Positions 49,608-57,257 of a stretch of DNA of 57,257 bases are shown here, piece by piece. The stretch covers positions 1-57,257 of the forward strand of contig JACRHS010000027.1 of assembly GCA_016217595.1 (NCBI GenBank), given 5' to 3'. Position 1 is the first letter of the stretch, and each line of letters begins with the position of its first letter. The notes under the pieces were generated by a model. It searched no databases. It was not told the origin of the DNA and was given only the letters and a program-made list of their open reading frames with translations. The translations under genes were made by a program, and so were the position numbers. This DNA comes from Opitutia bacterium. Lineage in GTDB: Bacteria; Verrucomicrobiota; Verrucomicrobiia; Opitutales; Opitutaceae.

Positions 49608-50480
49608 TCAAACCGGTGCCGTGTGCGGGCCAAACAAGCGGAGGAAGTTGGCCTCCACCTGGGCTGCCAGAGTGGCGAGATCGACCTCGCGCAGTTCGGC
49701 CAGTCCGGCATAGGAGGCGGCGATGTTGCCGGGATGGTTTACGGTCTGGCCATCGGCGGTGGGTGGGAGTTCGTGGCGGCGGAAGGCCGGGGGGAGCGGC
49801 ATGGCGGGCGCGTCGGTTTCCACCAGCAGGCGTTCGTCGGGCACCAGCTTGAAGGCTTCAAGTTTGCGGGAACGTTGGGCGGGACCGGCGTCTTTGAGCG
49901 CGGCACCGTTGAACGAAAAATAGGCTCCGCATTCGGCGAATGTGCGCACCATCTCGGGCGGACCACCGTAGGCATGAAGCAGAAAACCGCGCAGAGGAGT
50001 GCGCACGGCGTGCAGCAAATCGGCCAGCGCACCCCAGGCATCGAGACAATGGATGGAGGCGGCGCGATTCTCGCTGGCGGCGAGGGCCAGTTGCCAGGTG
50101 AACACTTCGATCTGCTCCGGGAACGGCGCCCGGCGCAGACCGGCGAGTCGGGGATCGTCGGGCCGGGCGCGTTCGAGTATCCAGCGGTCGAGGCCGATCT
50201 CGCCGACGGCGGCGTGAGGATCGGCGGCCAGTTGCGCGCGCAGGTGCGCCTGCCAGTCGCGGGAGCGGTTGCCGGCATCCCACGGGTGAAGGCCGTAGCT
50301 GGGGCGCACCCAAGGCGCGGCTTGGGCGAGGCTGGCCACGGAAGCCCAATCGGCTTCGCACGTGCCGTTGACCACCGCGGCGCGCAGTCCCAGCGCAGGT
50401 AATTCGTGCAGTAGCGCTGGGTGGTGCGGAGCGAGCCAGTCGTCCTGCAGGTGGTTGTGGGCGTCGTAGAGGGGTAGCAT
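49608..50480 (-). CDS. TatD family metal-dependent hydrolase
   Basis: 290 residues from ATG 50480. The amidohydrolase-type barrel begins LYDAHNHLQDDW with the metal pair His8/His10. Later come the Glu ligand in AVGEIGLDRWI, ASIHCLDAWG, FLLHAYGGPPEMVR and VETDAPAMPLPP with the final Asp. The family includes 3'-5' DNases/RNases and other phosphoesterases. The protein is slightly longer than E. coli TatD and its sequence is divergent, so the exact substrate is open. It is followed closely by the response-regulator gene. Confidence 0.87.
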   Translation of the reverse strand: MLPLYDAHNHLQDDWLAPHHPALLHELPALGLRAAVVNGTCEADWASVASLAQAAPWVRPSYGLHPWDAGNRSRDWQAHLRAQLAADPHAAVGEIGLDRWILERARPDDPRLAGLRRAPFPEQIEVFTWQLALAASENRAASIHCLDAWGALADLLHAVRTPLRGFLLHAYGGPPEMVRTFAECGAYFSFNGAALKDAGPAQRSRKLEAFKLVPDERLLVETDAPAMPLPPAFRRHELPPTADGQTVNHPGNIAASYAGLAELREVDLATLAAQVEANFLRLFGPHTAPV

Positions 50481-50527
50481 GGGGCGTGGGGATGGCGGGG
50501 AATCGGGAGGAAACGAAGGGTGGGCAA

Positions 50528-50953
50528 TCAACCGCCGGGAGGAGGCGCGAGTTGACCGGCCAGTTCGCGAATGCGAGCGCGGGCGTGAGCGAGACCGTTT
50601 TGGCGGGTGGGCGAAAGGTTGCGCAGGAGACCCAGTTCGCCGAGCGGGTCGGCCTCACTGGTCGCCACCGTTGCGGGCGGGATTTCGCTGAAGCACTCGC
50701 AGAGGAAGCCCAGCAGGCCTTTCACGAGGGGAGAATCGGCGTCGCAACGAAACCGGCACTGCCCGTCACGCAGTTCGCCCACGATCCAAGCTTGAGAAAC
50801 GCACCCGCGTACGCGGTGCGACTCGATGCGCTCGGCGTCGTTTAACGGAGGCAGACGGCGGGCGCGATCCACCACGAGCGCGAGGCGTTCCTGGGGATCG
50901 TCGATGACGGAGAATTCGTCGATAAGTCGTTGGATTTTGTCCGGGAGAGGCAC
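50528..50953 (-). CDS. sufE: SufE family Fe-S cluster assembly protein
   Basis: 141 residues from GTG 50953. ATG 51094 would read through the neighbouring divergent gene. The SufE pattern is clear: LPDKIQRLIDEFSVIDDPQE, LPPLNDAERIESHRVRGCVS with the active Cys51, GQCRFRCDADSPLVKGLLGF and the tail LSPTRQNGLAHARARIREL. It accepts sulfur from a SufS-type cysteine desulfurase. No sufS or sufBCD genes are in the window. Confidence 0.9.
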   Translation of the reverse strand: MPLPDKIQRLIDEFSVIDDPQERLALVVDRARRLPPLNDAERIESHRVRGCVSQAWIVGELRDGQCRFRCDADSPLVKGLLGFLCECFSEIPPATVATSEADPLGELGLLRNLSPTRQNGLAHARARIRELAGQLAPPPGG

Positions 50954-51027
50954 AGCAAACGCCAGCTTGTAGCGATTCGGGCTAAAATCTAGCCGAAGAT
51001 GGCCGAAGTAATCACAAAGGAAACACA

Positions 51028-51459
51028 ATGTCGGCCCTAACGGATAACATCTTAATTCCCCTCCCAGGCTTCCTCCTGCCGCGGGACTATCCATGGCGGG
51101 TCCGGTTCATTGGCGCGGTGGACGATCAGTTGCGCCGGCTGCGGTCGACAGGACATTTCGCGCCGCCGCGTTTCTACGGCTACTTTTTCCAGGGTCCTCA
51201 ACCCGTGGGTGTCACGGGCAGTTGGGTGGTGACGCTCGACAGCGATACCGTCGTGTCCGCCTTGCCGGCGGAGATCGAGCGGATCACACAGGGGCAGTAC
51301 CGGATTGCCAGCGAGTCAGTCGACTCGGTGCCGGACTTCATCCTGCTGCACGATACGTTCGACGGCAGCTGCTGGCTGTGGGGATTCAGCTTCGGGCTGC
51401 GGTTCGTGGAGTCCACGGAACCGAGCCGCGAACGGAACGATTTCCAGCTAGATTCCTGA
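51028..51459 (+). CDS. Hypothetical protein
   Basis: 143 residues from ATG 51028 with an AAGGAAA ribosome site. It is soluble, with no signal peptide, and contains AVDDQLRRLRSTGHFAPPRF, YGYFFQGPQPVGVTGSWVVT and HDTFDGSCWLWGFSFGLRFV. The last stretch is rich in aromatic residues. I do not recognise a family. It is divergent from sufE. Confidence 0.6.
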   Translation: MSALTDNILIPLPGFLLPRDYPWRVRFIGAVDDQLRRLRSTGHFAPPRFYGYFFQGPQPVGVTGSWVVTLDSDTVVSALPAEIERITQGQYRIASESVDSVPDFILLHDTFDGSCWLWGFSFGLRFVESTEPSRERNDFQLDS

Positions 51460-51597
51460 GCAGCCAGTAGCAGGACTTTTACCAGCCTTTAGCAGAAAAA
51501 CCGCTTGCCGGCGGGCCTTTCTTGCAATTACCTCGCAACATTCATCCTGCCGCTTCAGGCAGTTTTCGTATTATTCATCATCCAACCCATCCATCCA

Positions 51598-51951
51598 ATG
51601 AAGAACATGCTTAAGTCCGCCAAGGGGTTCACCCTCGTTGAAATCATGATCGTTGTCGTCATCATCGGCCTGCTTGCGGCCATGGCGATCCCGGCCTTCC
51701 AGAAGGTTCGTACGTCCTCGCAGGACAAAGCGGTGCTCAATAATGCCCGCCAACTCTCGGCCGCGGCTGACCAATACTTCCTGGAAAACGGTGTTTCGAG
51801 CGTGGCTTCCTCGAACCTCGTCGGTTCCGACAAGTTCGTCAAAGCGGTCAACACCGTTGCGGGTGAAAGCTATCCTACGGCTTATACGCAAGGTATCACG
51901 ATCACGATCGGTGCTATCGCTGGCGTACGTACGGTCACCTACGCTCCATAA
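51598..51951 (+). CDS. Type IV pilin / prepilin-like protein
   Basis: 117 residues from ATG 51598. The type III signal MLKSAKG|FTLVEIMIVVVIIGLLAAM gives cleavage after Gly10, a methylated Phe11 and the conserved Glu15 (Glu5 of the mature protein). A short C-terminal globular domain (DKAVLNNARQLSAAADQYFL, ending TVTYAP) follows. It forms pili or a type II secretion pseudopilus after cleavage by a prepilin peptidase not encoded here. A strong terminator follows, so it is transcribed as a single, probably abundant message. The gene is less GC-rich than its neighbours, consistent with high expression. Confidence 0.92.
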   Translation: MKNMLKSAKGFTLVEIMIVVVIIGLLAAMAIPAFQKVRTSSQDKAVLNNARQLSAAADQYFLENGVSSVASSNLVGSDKFVKAVNTVAGESYPTAYTQGITITIGAIAGVRTVTYAP

Positions 51952-51972
51952 CAATCAGCAAATCCTTTCAGC

Positions 51973-52002
51973 AAGCCGCCCCCCAAACGGGGCGGCTTTT
52001 TT
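51973..52002 (+). terminator. Rho-independent terminator of the pilin gene
   Basis: Perfect arms GCCGCCCC (51975-51982) and GGGGCGGC (51989-51996) close on a 6-base loop. They are flanked by AA and a run of six T (51997-52002), 21 bases after the stop codon. Confidence 0.9.
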
Positions 52003-52139
52003 GTTGAGGCAAAAGATTTCTCGCTCGGTAGCCACAAGATGCTGTTTCTGTGCCTTAACCTACAGCAGATCACCAGTGGTGACATAAACAGGCTTTTGTT
52101 TTCCTCCCCGCTGCGACATCACAGACAGAGTTTTTGTAC

Positions 52140-54005
52140 ATGAGCTTTCTTCCATCTTGGGCGAGCGACCGCCGCCTTGTGTTGTTTGGACTGAGCACGG
52201 TGCTTGCCGTCGGGCTGGGCTTTTTTTCGCTGACACCCGAGCAATCGCTGCGGGTTGTGATCTACGGCGGTTACTGGGCGATGTTGTTGCTGACGGTTTG
52301 GTTTGGTTGGTCACTCTGGCGTATCGCCCGAACCGACAGGCGGGATCTGCGCGAATTATGGAGCGCTCCCCGGTGGCCGGCGGTGCTGATTGGCGCCTGC
52401 GGTCTGTTGCTGCTCATGCACGAGAGCTACGGCTTCAAGATCCTGATGGATGAAGTGATGCTGCTCGGCACCTCGATGAGCATGCATTTCGACAAAACCG
52501 CGCTGGTGCCAATGCGCGCGCATGATCTACAGGGCGCATTTGAATTGTTGGGCGGGCAACTCGACAAGCGGCCGCTGTTCCACCCTTTCCTGCTGTCGGT
52601 GCTGCACGACTTGACCGGCTACCGCCCGGCGAACGCCTTTGTGCTCAACACCGGTCTGACCTTCCTGCTTCTGACGCTAGCTTACCGTTGCGGTCTGCGG
52701 ATCGCCGGTCGCGGTGCGGGAGCGGCGGCCGTATTATTGCTTACGAGTTTGCCGCTGCTCGCCCAGAACGCCACCGGCGGTGGCTTCGAGCTGCTTAACT
52801 TGGTGATGATATTGACCACGCTTTTGCTCGCGATGCGCTGGGGCGAAAAACGCGACGAGGACAGCCTTAGCGCGTTGTGTCTCTCGGCGGTCTTACTGGC
52901 GGAGACGCGCTACGAATCGGTGGTCTTTCTCCTCCCGGTTGGACTAGCGGTGCTTTGGGGCTGGTGGCGCGAACGACGACTGGTGTTGCCACTGACTGCG
53001 GCATGCGCGCCCTTGCTGATGCTGCCCTATGCCTTGCAGAACAAAGTATTCAGTGTTCGCAACTCCTCCTGGGAGTTGGCCAGTCAGCCGGGGTTCGAGA
53101 AACCGTTTTCGCTCTCTTATGTGTCCGACAACATCGGCCACGCGCTGAACTTTTTCTTCGATGTCAGTGGTCATCAATCGAACTCGCTGGTGCTCGCCGG
53201 GCTCGGGTTTGTGGCGTTGCCGTTCTTTGCGCTCTGGATCGTGAGGACGTTGCAACGCTCCCGGGAGGAGTCGCCTGCCCGGGTGATGCTGGCCTGTTTT
53301 GGCATCGGTCTGGCGGTCCACACCGCGCTGATGATGTGTTATTTTTGGGGACGATTCGACGACCCGGTGATCCGGCGGCTCAGTCTGCCGCTCAACCTCG
53401 CGCTCGTGTTGGCCATCGTGACGGTGGCAGCCGAACTCAGCCGCCATCCGCACGTGTGGCGCGTACTCGCCGGTCTGACACTCGCCGGGATTTTTGCCCA
53501 GAGCCTGCCGGCCATGGCGAAACACGACTACTCGCTTATGTATTACGTGGGGCGGGAAACCGAATGGCGGCGGGAGTTCGTCGCGGCTCATCCCGAGCGG
53601 GATTATCTGGTGATCGACAACAACTCGATCATCTGGATCACCCATCTGGTTTCGAGCACGCCGATGCGGCAGGCGCTCGATAAGAAGGACAACATCATCT
53701 TCAACCTTCGCAATCGCACCTTCACCGCGATCTACGCGTTCCAGCGTTTCGACATCGATCCGGCAACCCACCGCCCTGTGGTGCAACGCGACGATGACTT
53801 GGGGCCCGATTACAAGCTGGAGACGGTCTGGGAACGGCGCTTCACCCCGCTCACCGTGAGCCGGATCAGTCGCGTGACCGCCATCCAAGAAGGCCCGTTG
53901 ACACCGCCGCCGCGCGACCCGCCGCCGCTGGAAAAACTCTCGCCGTCGGAGCGCGAGAAGGTCCGGCAGCAATACTTCGACCGATTCATCCAGCGGCTGC
54001 CCTAG
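52140..54005 (+). CDS. Polytopic membrane protein, GT-C glycosyltransferase-like (paralogue 1)
   Basis: 621 residues from ATG 52140 with about 11 membrane helices and a C-terminal soluble tail of about 150 residues. The first large loop holds ILMDEVMLLGTSMSMHFDKT, then LDKRPLFHPFLLSVLHDLTG and YRPANAFVLN. The DE pair matches the catalytic acidic position of GT-C (PMT/GT39-like) enzymes. These use a polyprenyl-linked sugar on the outer face of the membrane. It shares many motifs with the next gene (LDKRP, HDLTGYRPANAF, LPLL.QNATG), so the two are tandem paralogues. Confidence 0.8.
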   Translation: MSFLPSWASDRRLVLFGLSTVLAVGLGFFSLTPEQSLRVVIYGGYWAMLLLTVWFGWSLWRIARTDRRDLRELWSAPRWPAVLIGACGLLLLMHESYGFKILMDEVMLLGTSMSMHFDKTALVPMRAHDLQGAFELLGGQLDKRPLFHPFLLSVLHDLTGYRPANAFVLNTGLTFLLLTLAYRCGLRIAGRGAGAAAVLLLTSLPLLAQNATGGGFELLNLVMILTTLLLAMRWGEKRDEDSLSALCLSAVLLAETRYESVVFLLPVGLAVLWGWWRERRLVLPLTAACAPLLMLPYALQNKVFSVRNSSWELASQPGFEKPFSLSYVSDNIGHALNFFFDVSGHQSNSLVLAGLGFVALPFFALWIVRTLQRSREESPARVMLACFGIGLAVHTALMMCYFWGRFDDPVIRRLSLPLNLALVLAIVTVAAELSRHPHVWRVLAGLTLAGIFAQSLPAMAKHDYSLMYYVGRETEWRREFVAAHPERDYLVIDNNSIIWITHLVSSTPMRQALDKKDNIIFNLRNRTFTAIYAFQRFDIDPATHRPVVQRDDDLGPDYKLETVWERRFTPLTVSRISRVTAIQEGPLTPPPRDPPPLEKLSPSEREKVRQQYFDRFIQRLP

Positions 54006-54021
54006 CCCAAATCGCTTCACG

Positions 54022-55836
54022 ATGATCGGAGGATTTCCGCACTCGTTCTCGTTGGCGCGTTCCGAAGTGCGCCTGGCCGTTTTCGGCGCGAGCGCGTTGC
54101 TGGCGGTTTATCTGGGATTTCTCGGGTTGGGTGTGGGGCCGGCGTCGCTGGTGGTGCAGCGTTACGGCTACTACGTCATGCTGGCGAGCGTGGCCTTGTG
54201 GCTGTGGACGCTGTTTCGTCTCTGGCAGCAGCGCGCGCCGTCCGAGCCGTTGACGCGGGGAGAAACGATCAGCGCGACGGCGGCGATCGGACTGTTTTCG
54301 GTGTTGGCGGTGGTCTCGGAGCCCATGCAGAGCAAGGTACTCAACGACGAGTTCGTGCTGCAATCGACCGCTTACAACATGCATTATTTCCGCGAGACCG
54401 GCACGATGGTCCGCGGCTATGAACTACTGGGCGTTTTCCTTTCGACCGACAGCTACCTCGACAAGCGGCCTTACCTTTATCCGTTTCTGGTTTCGCTGGT
54501 GCACGATCTCACCGGCTATCGCCCGGCGAACGCCTTTTGGCTCAACGCGCTGCTGTACCCCGTGGCACTGGGCTTGATCTATTATCTCGGACGGCGGTTG
54601 GCGGGGCGACGCGGAGCGTTGCTGGCGGTGTTGTTGCTCGGCTCGCTCCCGTTGCTGGGGCAGAACGCCACCGGCTCTGGCATGGAGTTGCTCAACGTGG
54701 TCATGATTCTCGTCGTGATCGGGCTGGGCGGCGCGTACCTGCGCCAGCCGGACGAGACGCGGCTGGCGGCATTGGTGGTGGGTGGTGTGTTGCTCGGGCA
54801 GGCCCGCTACGAGTCAGCGCTCTATGTGGCGCCGGTGGCCGGGATCGTCGCGCTCGGCTGGTGGCGGAGCGGCCGGATCGTGTTGCCGTGGGAAGCGGTG
54901 GTGGCACCGCTGTTGCTGGTGCCGATGGCGCTGCAAAACAAGGTGCTGGCGAACTCGCCCATCATGTGGGAACTGAAGGAAAACCAGAACACGCGTTTTG
55001 CCTTCGAGTACCTTTGGAACAACCTGCGTGGCGCCGGGGCGTTTCTTTTCAGCACCACGCCGATGTTGGCCAACTTCTTTCTGTTGTCGGTGGTCGGTTG
55101 TCTGGCGCTGGCGGTGTGCCTGTTGTTTTTGGTGCGTCGCCCGCCGCCATTGCGCACGGCGAATCCTGATGGCACGGCATGGGTTCTGGTGGGTGCGGCT
55201 GCGCTCATCAACACCGTGCTCGTGTTGTTCTACTACTGGGCGCGCTTCGATGACCCGATGGCATCGCGGTTCAGTTTGCCACTGCATCTGTTGCTGGCGT
55301 TTGCCGCGGTCTGGGTATGTGCGCGATGGGACCGTCGCTGGCCGGCGAGCCGTTGGCTGATCGGCGCCACGCTGGTCTCGGCGATGGGTACCACCACCGC
55401 CCGCTATGCCTACCACCACTATTCGATCATGGGGATTGTCGAAATCGAGTGGGAGCGCCGTTGGGTCGCGCAACATCCGATGGAGAGTTGCCTGATTCTT
55501 ACCAACAAATCATCGCTTCCGTGGCTGCTGCAAAAAACACCCGCGATCATGATCGACCGGGCGCGCTTAGTGGCGGATCGGTTGGTGGAGCATCTGAAAG
55601 CCGGCACATTTCGGCAGATCCTGGTTTTCCAATCGATGCGTCCTTCTACTGTCGAGGGCGATCATCAGCTGGTGCCGGAGGACCGCTTGCCGGATAATTT
55701 CCATCTAACGCTTCTCGCCGAGCGCCGTTTCGGCACCAAGCTCGCCCGGATCAGCCGGCTCGATGCCATCGATCCGCCGCCGCCAGAGAAAAAGACCGCG
55801 CCTGCCGTCACGCCGAAAAAGGCCGGGGAGAAATGA
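54022..55836 (+). CDS. Polytopic membrane protein, GT-C glycosyltransferase-like (paralogue 2)
   Basis: 604 residues, starting 16 bases after its paralogue and overlapping the next gene by 4 bases (ATGA). The loop motif is VLNDEFVLQSTAYNMHYFRE then LDKRPYLYPFLVSLVHDLTG and YRPANAFWLN. About 11 membrane helices precede a C-terminal soluble domain (HPMESCLILTNKSSLPWLLQ). The paralogue pair with conserved acidic loop suggests two sugar-transfer steps with related donors. The acceptor is unknown. Confidence 0.8.
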   Translation: MIGGFPHSFSLARSEVRLAVFGASALLAVYLGFLGLGVGPASLVVQRYGYYVMLASVALWLWTLFRLWQQRAPSEPLTRGETISATAAIGLFSVLAVVSEPMQSKVLNDEFVLQSTAYNMHYFRETGTMVRGYELLGVFLSTDSYLDKRPYLYPFLVSLVHDLTGYRPANAFWLNALLYPVALGLIYYLGRRLAGRRGALLAVLLLGSLPLLGQNATGSGMELLNVVMILVVIGLGGAYLRQPDETRLAALVVGGVLLGQARYESALYVAPVAGIVALGWWRSGRIVLPWEAVVAPLLLVPMALQNKVLANSPIMWELKENQNTRFAFEYLWNNLRGAGAFLFSTTPMLANFFLLSVVGCLALAVCLLFLVRRPPPLRTANPDGTAWVLVGAAALINTVLVLFYYWARFDDPMASRFSLPLHLLLAFAAVWVCARWDRRWPASRWLIGATLVSAMGTTTARYAYHHYSIMGIVEIEWERRWVAQHPMESCLILTNKSSLPWLLQKTPAIMIDRARLVADRLVEHLKAGTFRQILVFQSMRPSTVEGDHQLVPEDRLPDNFHLTLLAERRFGTKLARISRLDAIDPPPPEKKTAPAVTPKKAGEK

Positions 55837-57110
55837 CGCCGACTGAGCCAACTCCACCGGTCTCGTCCCGCAGGCTGTGGCCGTGGTCGCCGTCCGGATT
55901 GCTGGCGGTGCTGACCACGGCCGGACTCTTGGCTTTTGTCTTGTTGCCGGGAGTGCAACAGGCGCTTGGCCTCCTCGACTACGGCCGCTGGTTTCTCGAT
56001 TCGTATGCGATCCTGGCATCCAACGATGCGATGCGTGCGGGCTTGGATACAGCGCAGTCCAACCCACTCGATGTGCTGCATCGGTCCCACGTTTACTCAG
56101 GTTGGTGGTTTGCGCTCGGATCGTGTGGTCTGACACGGGAGGACAATTTCTTGGTGGGCGGCTTGTGGGTGCTCGGGTTTTTGGCGGTGGCCGGGATGAC
56201 ACTGCGGCCGCGCAGCATGCGCGAGGCTGTTTGGATGTCCGTGCTGATGCTTTCGCCGCCGGTGCTACTGGCGGTGAATCGAGCCAACAACGATCTGGTT
56301 ATTTTCGCCCTGCTGGGCATCGCTGGTCTGACCTTGGTTCGACCCGGCCGGACGGGCATGACGATAGCCAGCGCTGCGATCGCGGTGGCGATGGGTTTGA
56401 AACTGTATCCTGCGGTGGCGGCATGCGTGTTCGGATTATTGCGGCCACGGCGACGGTTGGTGACGGCAACGGCTTTACTGGCAGGATTGCTGGTGATCGT
56501 GGGGCTGAGTATCTGGGGGGATTTCATGCGAATCCACATTCCGGCTCCGACGGGAATGTATACGTTTGGCGCCAAGGTGCTCTTGCGCGAGGTTGGCTGG
56601 ACGGGGCATTTGGCGCATGGAGGCATCGTGGCGGTTTTCGTAATCGTTGGCTATGTATTGCAGCGACATGGCTGGACCCGGGGGTTGGGCCAGGCTGGCG
56701 ACCCGGCAATCGGGCTTTTCGTGATCGGCGCCGCCGTGCTGGTCGGGTGTTTTCTGGCAGGAGTCAGCTTTGGCTATCGGTGGATTTTTGCTTTGTGGAC
56801 TGCACCATGGCTGTGGCAGCAGGCCCATGATCTGGAGATTCCACAGCGTCAGCGGCAAATAGCGTATTTGGCCGTCTGGCTTCTGCCAGTCGTTTTGTGG
56901 GTGGACGGGTTTTTTTGCGCTTTGGTCAATCTCTTCGCAGAGGCGGTGGCATCCGATCTGGTCGATCAATGGGAATTAATTTGGCGCGGTTTTACACAGT
57001 CCTTGGTATGGCTGTTCATGGGCTTGCTGGCGGGTTGGTTAGCAGAACTGCTGGTCAATGTCTGGCGGATGTTGCAGCGCGGCGAATCGTCTCATGTAAC
57101 AAAGTATTGA
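55833..57110 (+). CDS. Polytopic membrane protein, DUF2029/GT87-like
   Basis: 425 residues with about 9 to 10 membrane helices. The N-terminal soluble loop contains WFLDSYAILASNDAMRAGLD then SNPLDVLHRSHVYSGWWFAL. Later motifs are LLAVNRANNDLVIFALLGIA, with the NxND pattern, and IAVAMGLKLYPAVAACVFGL. These features resemble polyprenol-sugar-using GT87 (DUF2029) mannosyltransferase-like proteins. It overlaps the upstream paralogue and closes the three-gene run that follows the pilin gene. Confidence 0.75.
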   Translation: MTPTEPTPPVSSRRLWPWSPSGLLAVLTTAGLLAFVLLPGVQQALGLLDYGRWFLDSYAILASNDAMRAGLDTAQSNPLDVLHRSHVYSGWWFALGSCGLTREDNFLVGGLWVLGFLAVAGMTLRPRSMREAVWMSVLMLSPPVLLAVNRANNDLVIFALLGIAGLTLVRPGRTGMTIASAAIAVAMGLKLYPAVAACVFGLLRPRRRLVTATALLAGLLVIVGLSIWGDFMRIHIPAPTGMYTFGAKVLLREVGWTGHLAHGGIVAVFVIVGYVLQRHGWTRGLGQAGDPAIGLFVIGAAVLVGCFLAGVSFGYRWIFALWTAPWLWQQAHDLEIPQRQRQIAYLAVWLLPVVLWVDGFFCALVNLFAEAVASDLVDQWELIWRGFTQSLVWLFMGLLAGWLAELLVNVWRMLQRGESSHVTKY

Positions 57111-57193
57111 TTAGGAGTGATATAGGAAAACGCTGATTTAATCCCGCGCCTTGGTTTCAGCCCACGGTGCGAGTGGGGCGCGAACTGCTACGC

Positions 57194-57211
57194 GGTGTGC
57201 CATGACACACC
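57194..57211 (+). promoter_or_regulatory. Hairpin enclosing the IS transposase start codon
   Basis: GGTGTG (57194-57199) and CACACC (57206-57211) pair around CCATGA, which contains the start codon at 57202. Such a stem would hinder ribosome access and keep transposase levels low. Confidence 0.4.
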
Positions 57212-57257
57212 AGACGACGTTCGCCCACGCCGAGTTTACCGCGAAGAAGAAGCTCAC
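57202..57257 (+). CDS. IS5 family transposase, N-terminal fragment (3' end outside the window)
   Basis: ATG 57202 opens a frame that runs off the window edge and reads MTHQTTFAHAEFTAKKKL. The QTTFA.AEF..KKK start is typical of IS5-type DDE transposases. The preceding AT-rich stretch (about 57115-57145, with AAAACGCTGATTTAAT) probably contains the left end of the element, but the inverted repeat cannot be defined with only one end in view. Confidence 0.65.
   Translation, partial: MTHQTTFAHAEFTAKKKL

Noticed and set aside
51511..51526. Possible sigma-54 promoter before the pilin gene (TTGCA at 51522-51526)
   Set aside because: The -24 half (GCGGGC) matches TGGCAC poorly at the required spacing, so the pair does not meet the consensus.

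Overview
The window is about 57 kb of GC-rich bacterial chromosome, most likely from the Opitutaceae (Verrucomicrobiota). That placement is an inference. It rests on: a FecI/FecR/STN-TonB receptor system; ECF sigma factors with long C-terminal extensions; TMTC-like TPR membrane proteins; Tat-exported Gfo/Idh/MocA and TIM-barrel proteins; a GH106-like hydrolase; and a secreted hydrolase carrying the repeated 'AVGPGL...GVALLELYD' module that I associate with this lineage. A truncated transposase sits at each end (IS630-type left, IS5-type right). This is how a draft contig often ends, so the window may be a whole contig bounded by repeats.

Layout. 1-183: tail of an IS630 transposase. 263-2633: a GntR-type regulator with a LacI-like sensor domain, divergent from a secreted alpha/beta hydrolase. 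2785-8046: ECF sigma factor, FecR anti-sigma factor and a TonB-dependent receptor with an STN domain, forming a complete surface-signalling set, followed by a secreted propeller-like protein (8176-10116). 10176-11141: an exported archaemetzincin. 11181-12459: a second ECF sigma factor with two small overlapping membrane proteins. 12597-18211: a minus-strand run of carbohydrate-related genes (alpha/beta hydrolase with tandem C-terminal modules, HGSNAT-like membrane acyltransferase, Tat-exported Gfo/Idh/MocA oxidoreductase, Tat-exported TIM-barrel protein), with an 18-bp palindrome upstream. 19348-21288: a sodium:solute symporter. 21405-23507: an EF-G paralogue.

23877-27278 is the most unusual block. 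Its first gene encodes an ECF sigma factor fused in one reading frame to a membrane segment, a coiled coil and a TonB C-terminal domain. Three membrane or exported proteins follow, two of them small freestanding TonB C-terminal-domain proteins. No exbB or exbD gene is present. A transmembrane sigma factor that senses TonB-type interactions in the periplasm is a reasonable hypothesis.

The rest is a mix of housekeeping and envelope genes. 27293-36048: RtcB RNA ligase, a sugar-phosphate isomerase-like protein, a TMTC-like TPR membrane protein, an orphan sugar-binding protein, a Deg-type protease and a PIN-PhoH ATPase preceded by two DnaA-box-like sites. 36168-39528: a nucleotide-sugar cluster (rfbD, rfbC, GT2, epimerase). 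39666-44849: ammonium transporter, sulfatase and glycerol kinase. 45042-50953: a lipoprotein, a GH106-like hydrolase, an orphan OmpR-type regulator, a TatD-type hydrolase and SufE. 51598-57110: a type IV pilin with a strong terminator, followed by three polytopic membrane proteins (two paralogous GT-C-like and one DUF2029-like) that may be envelope or pilin glycosylation enzymes. I saw no tRNA, rRNA or CRISPR array.
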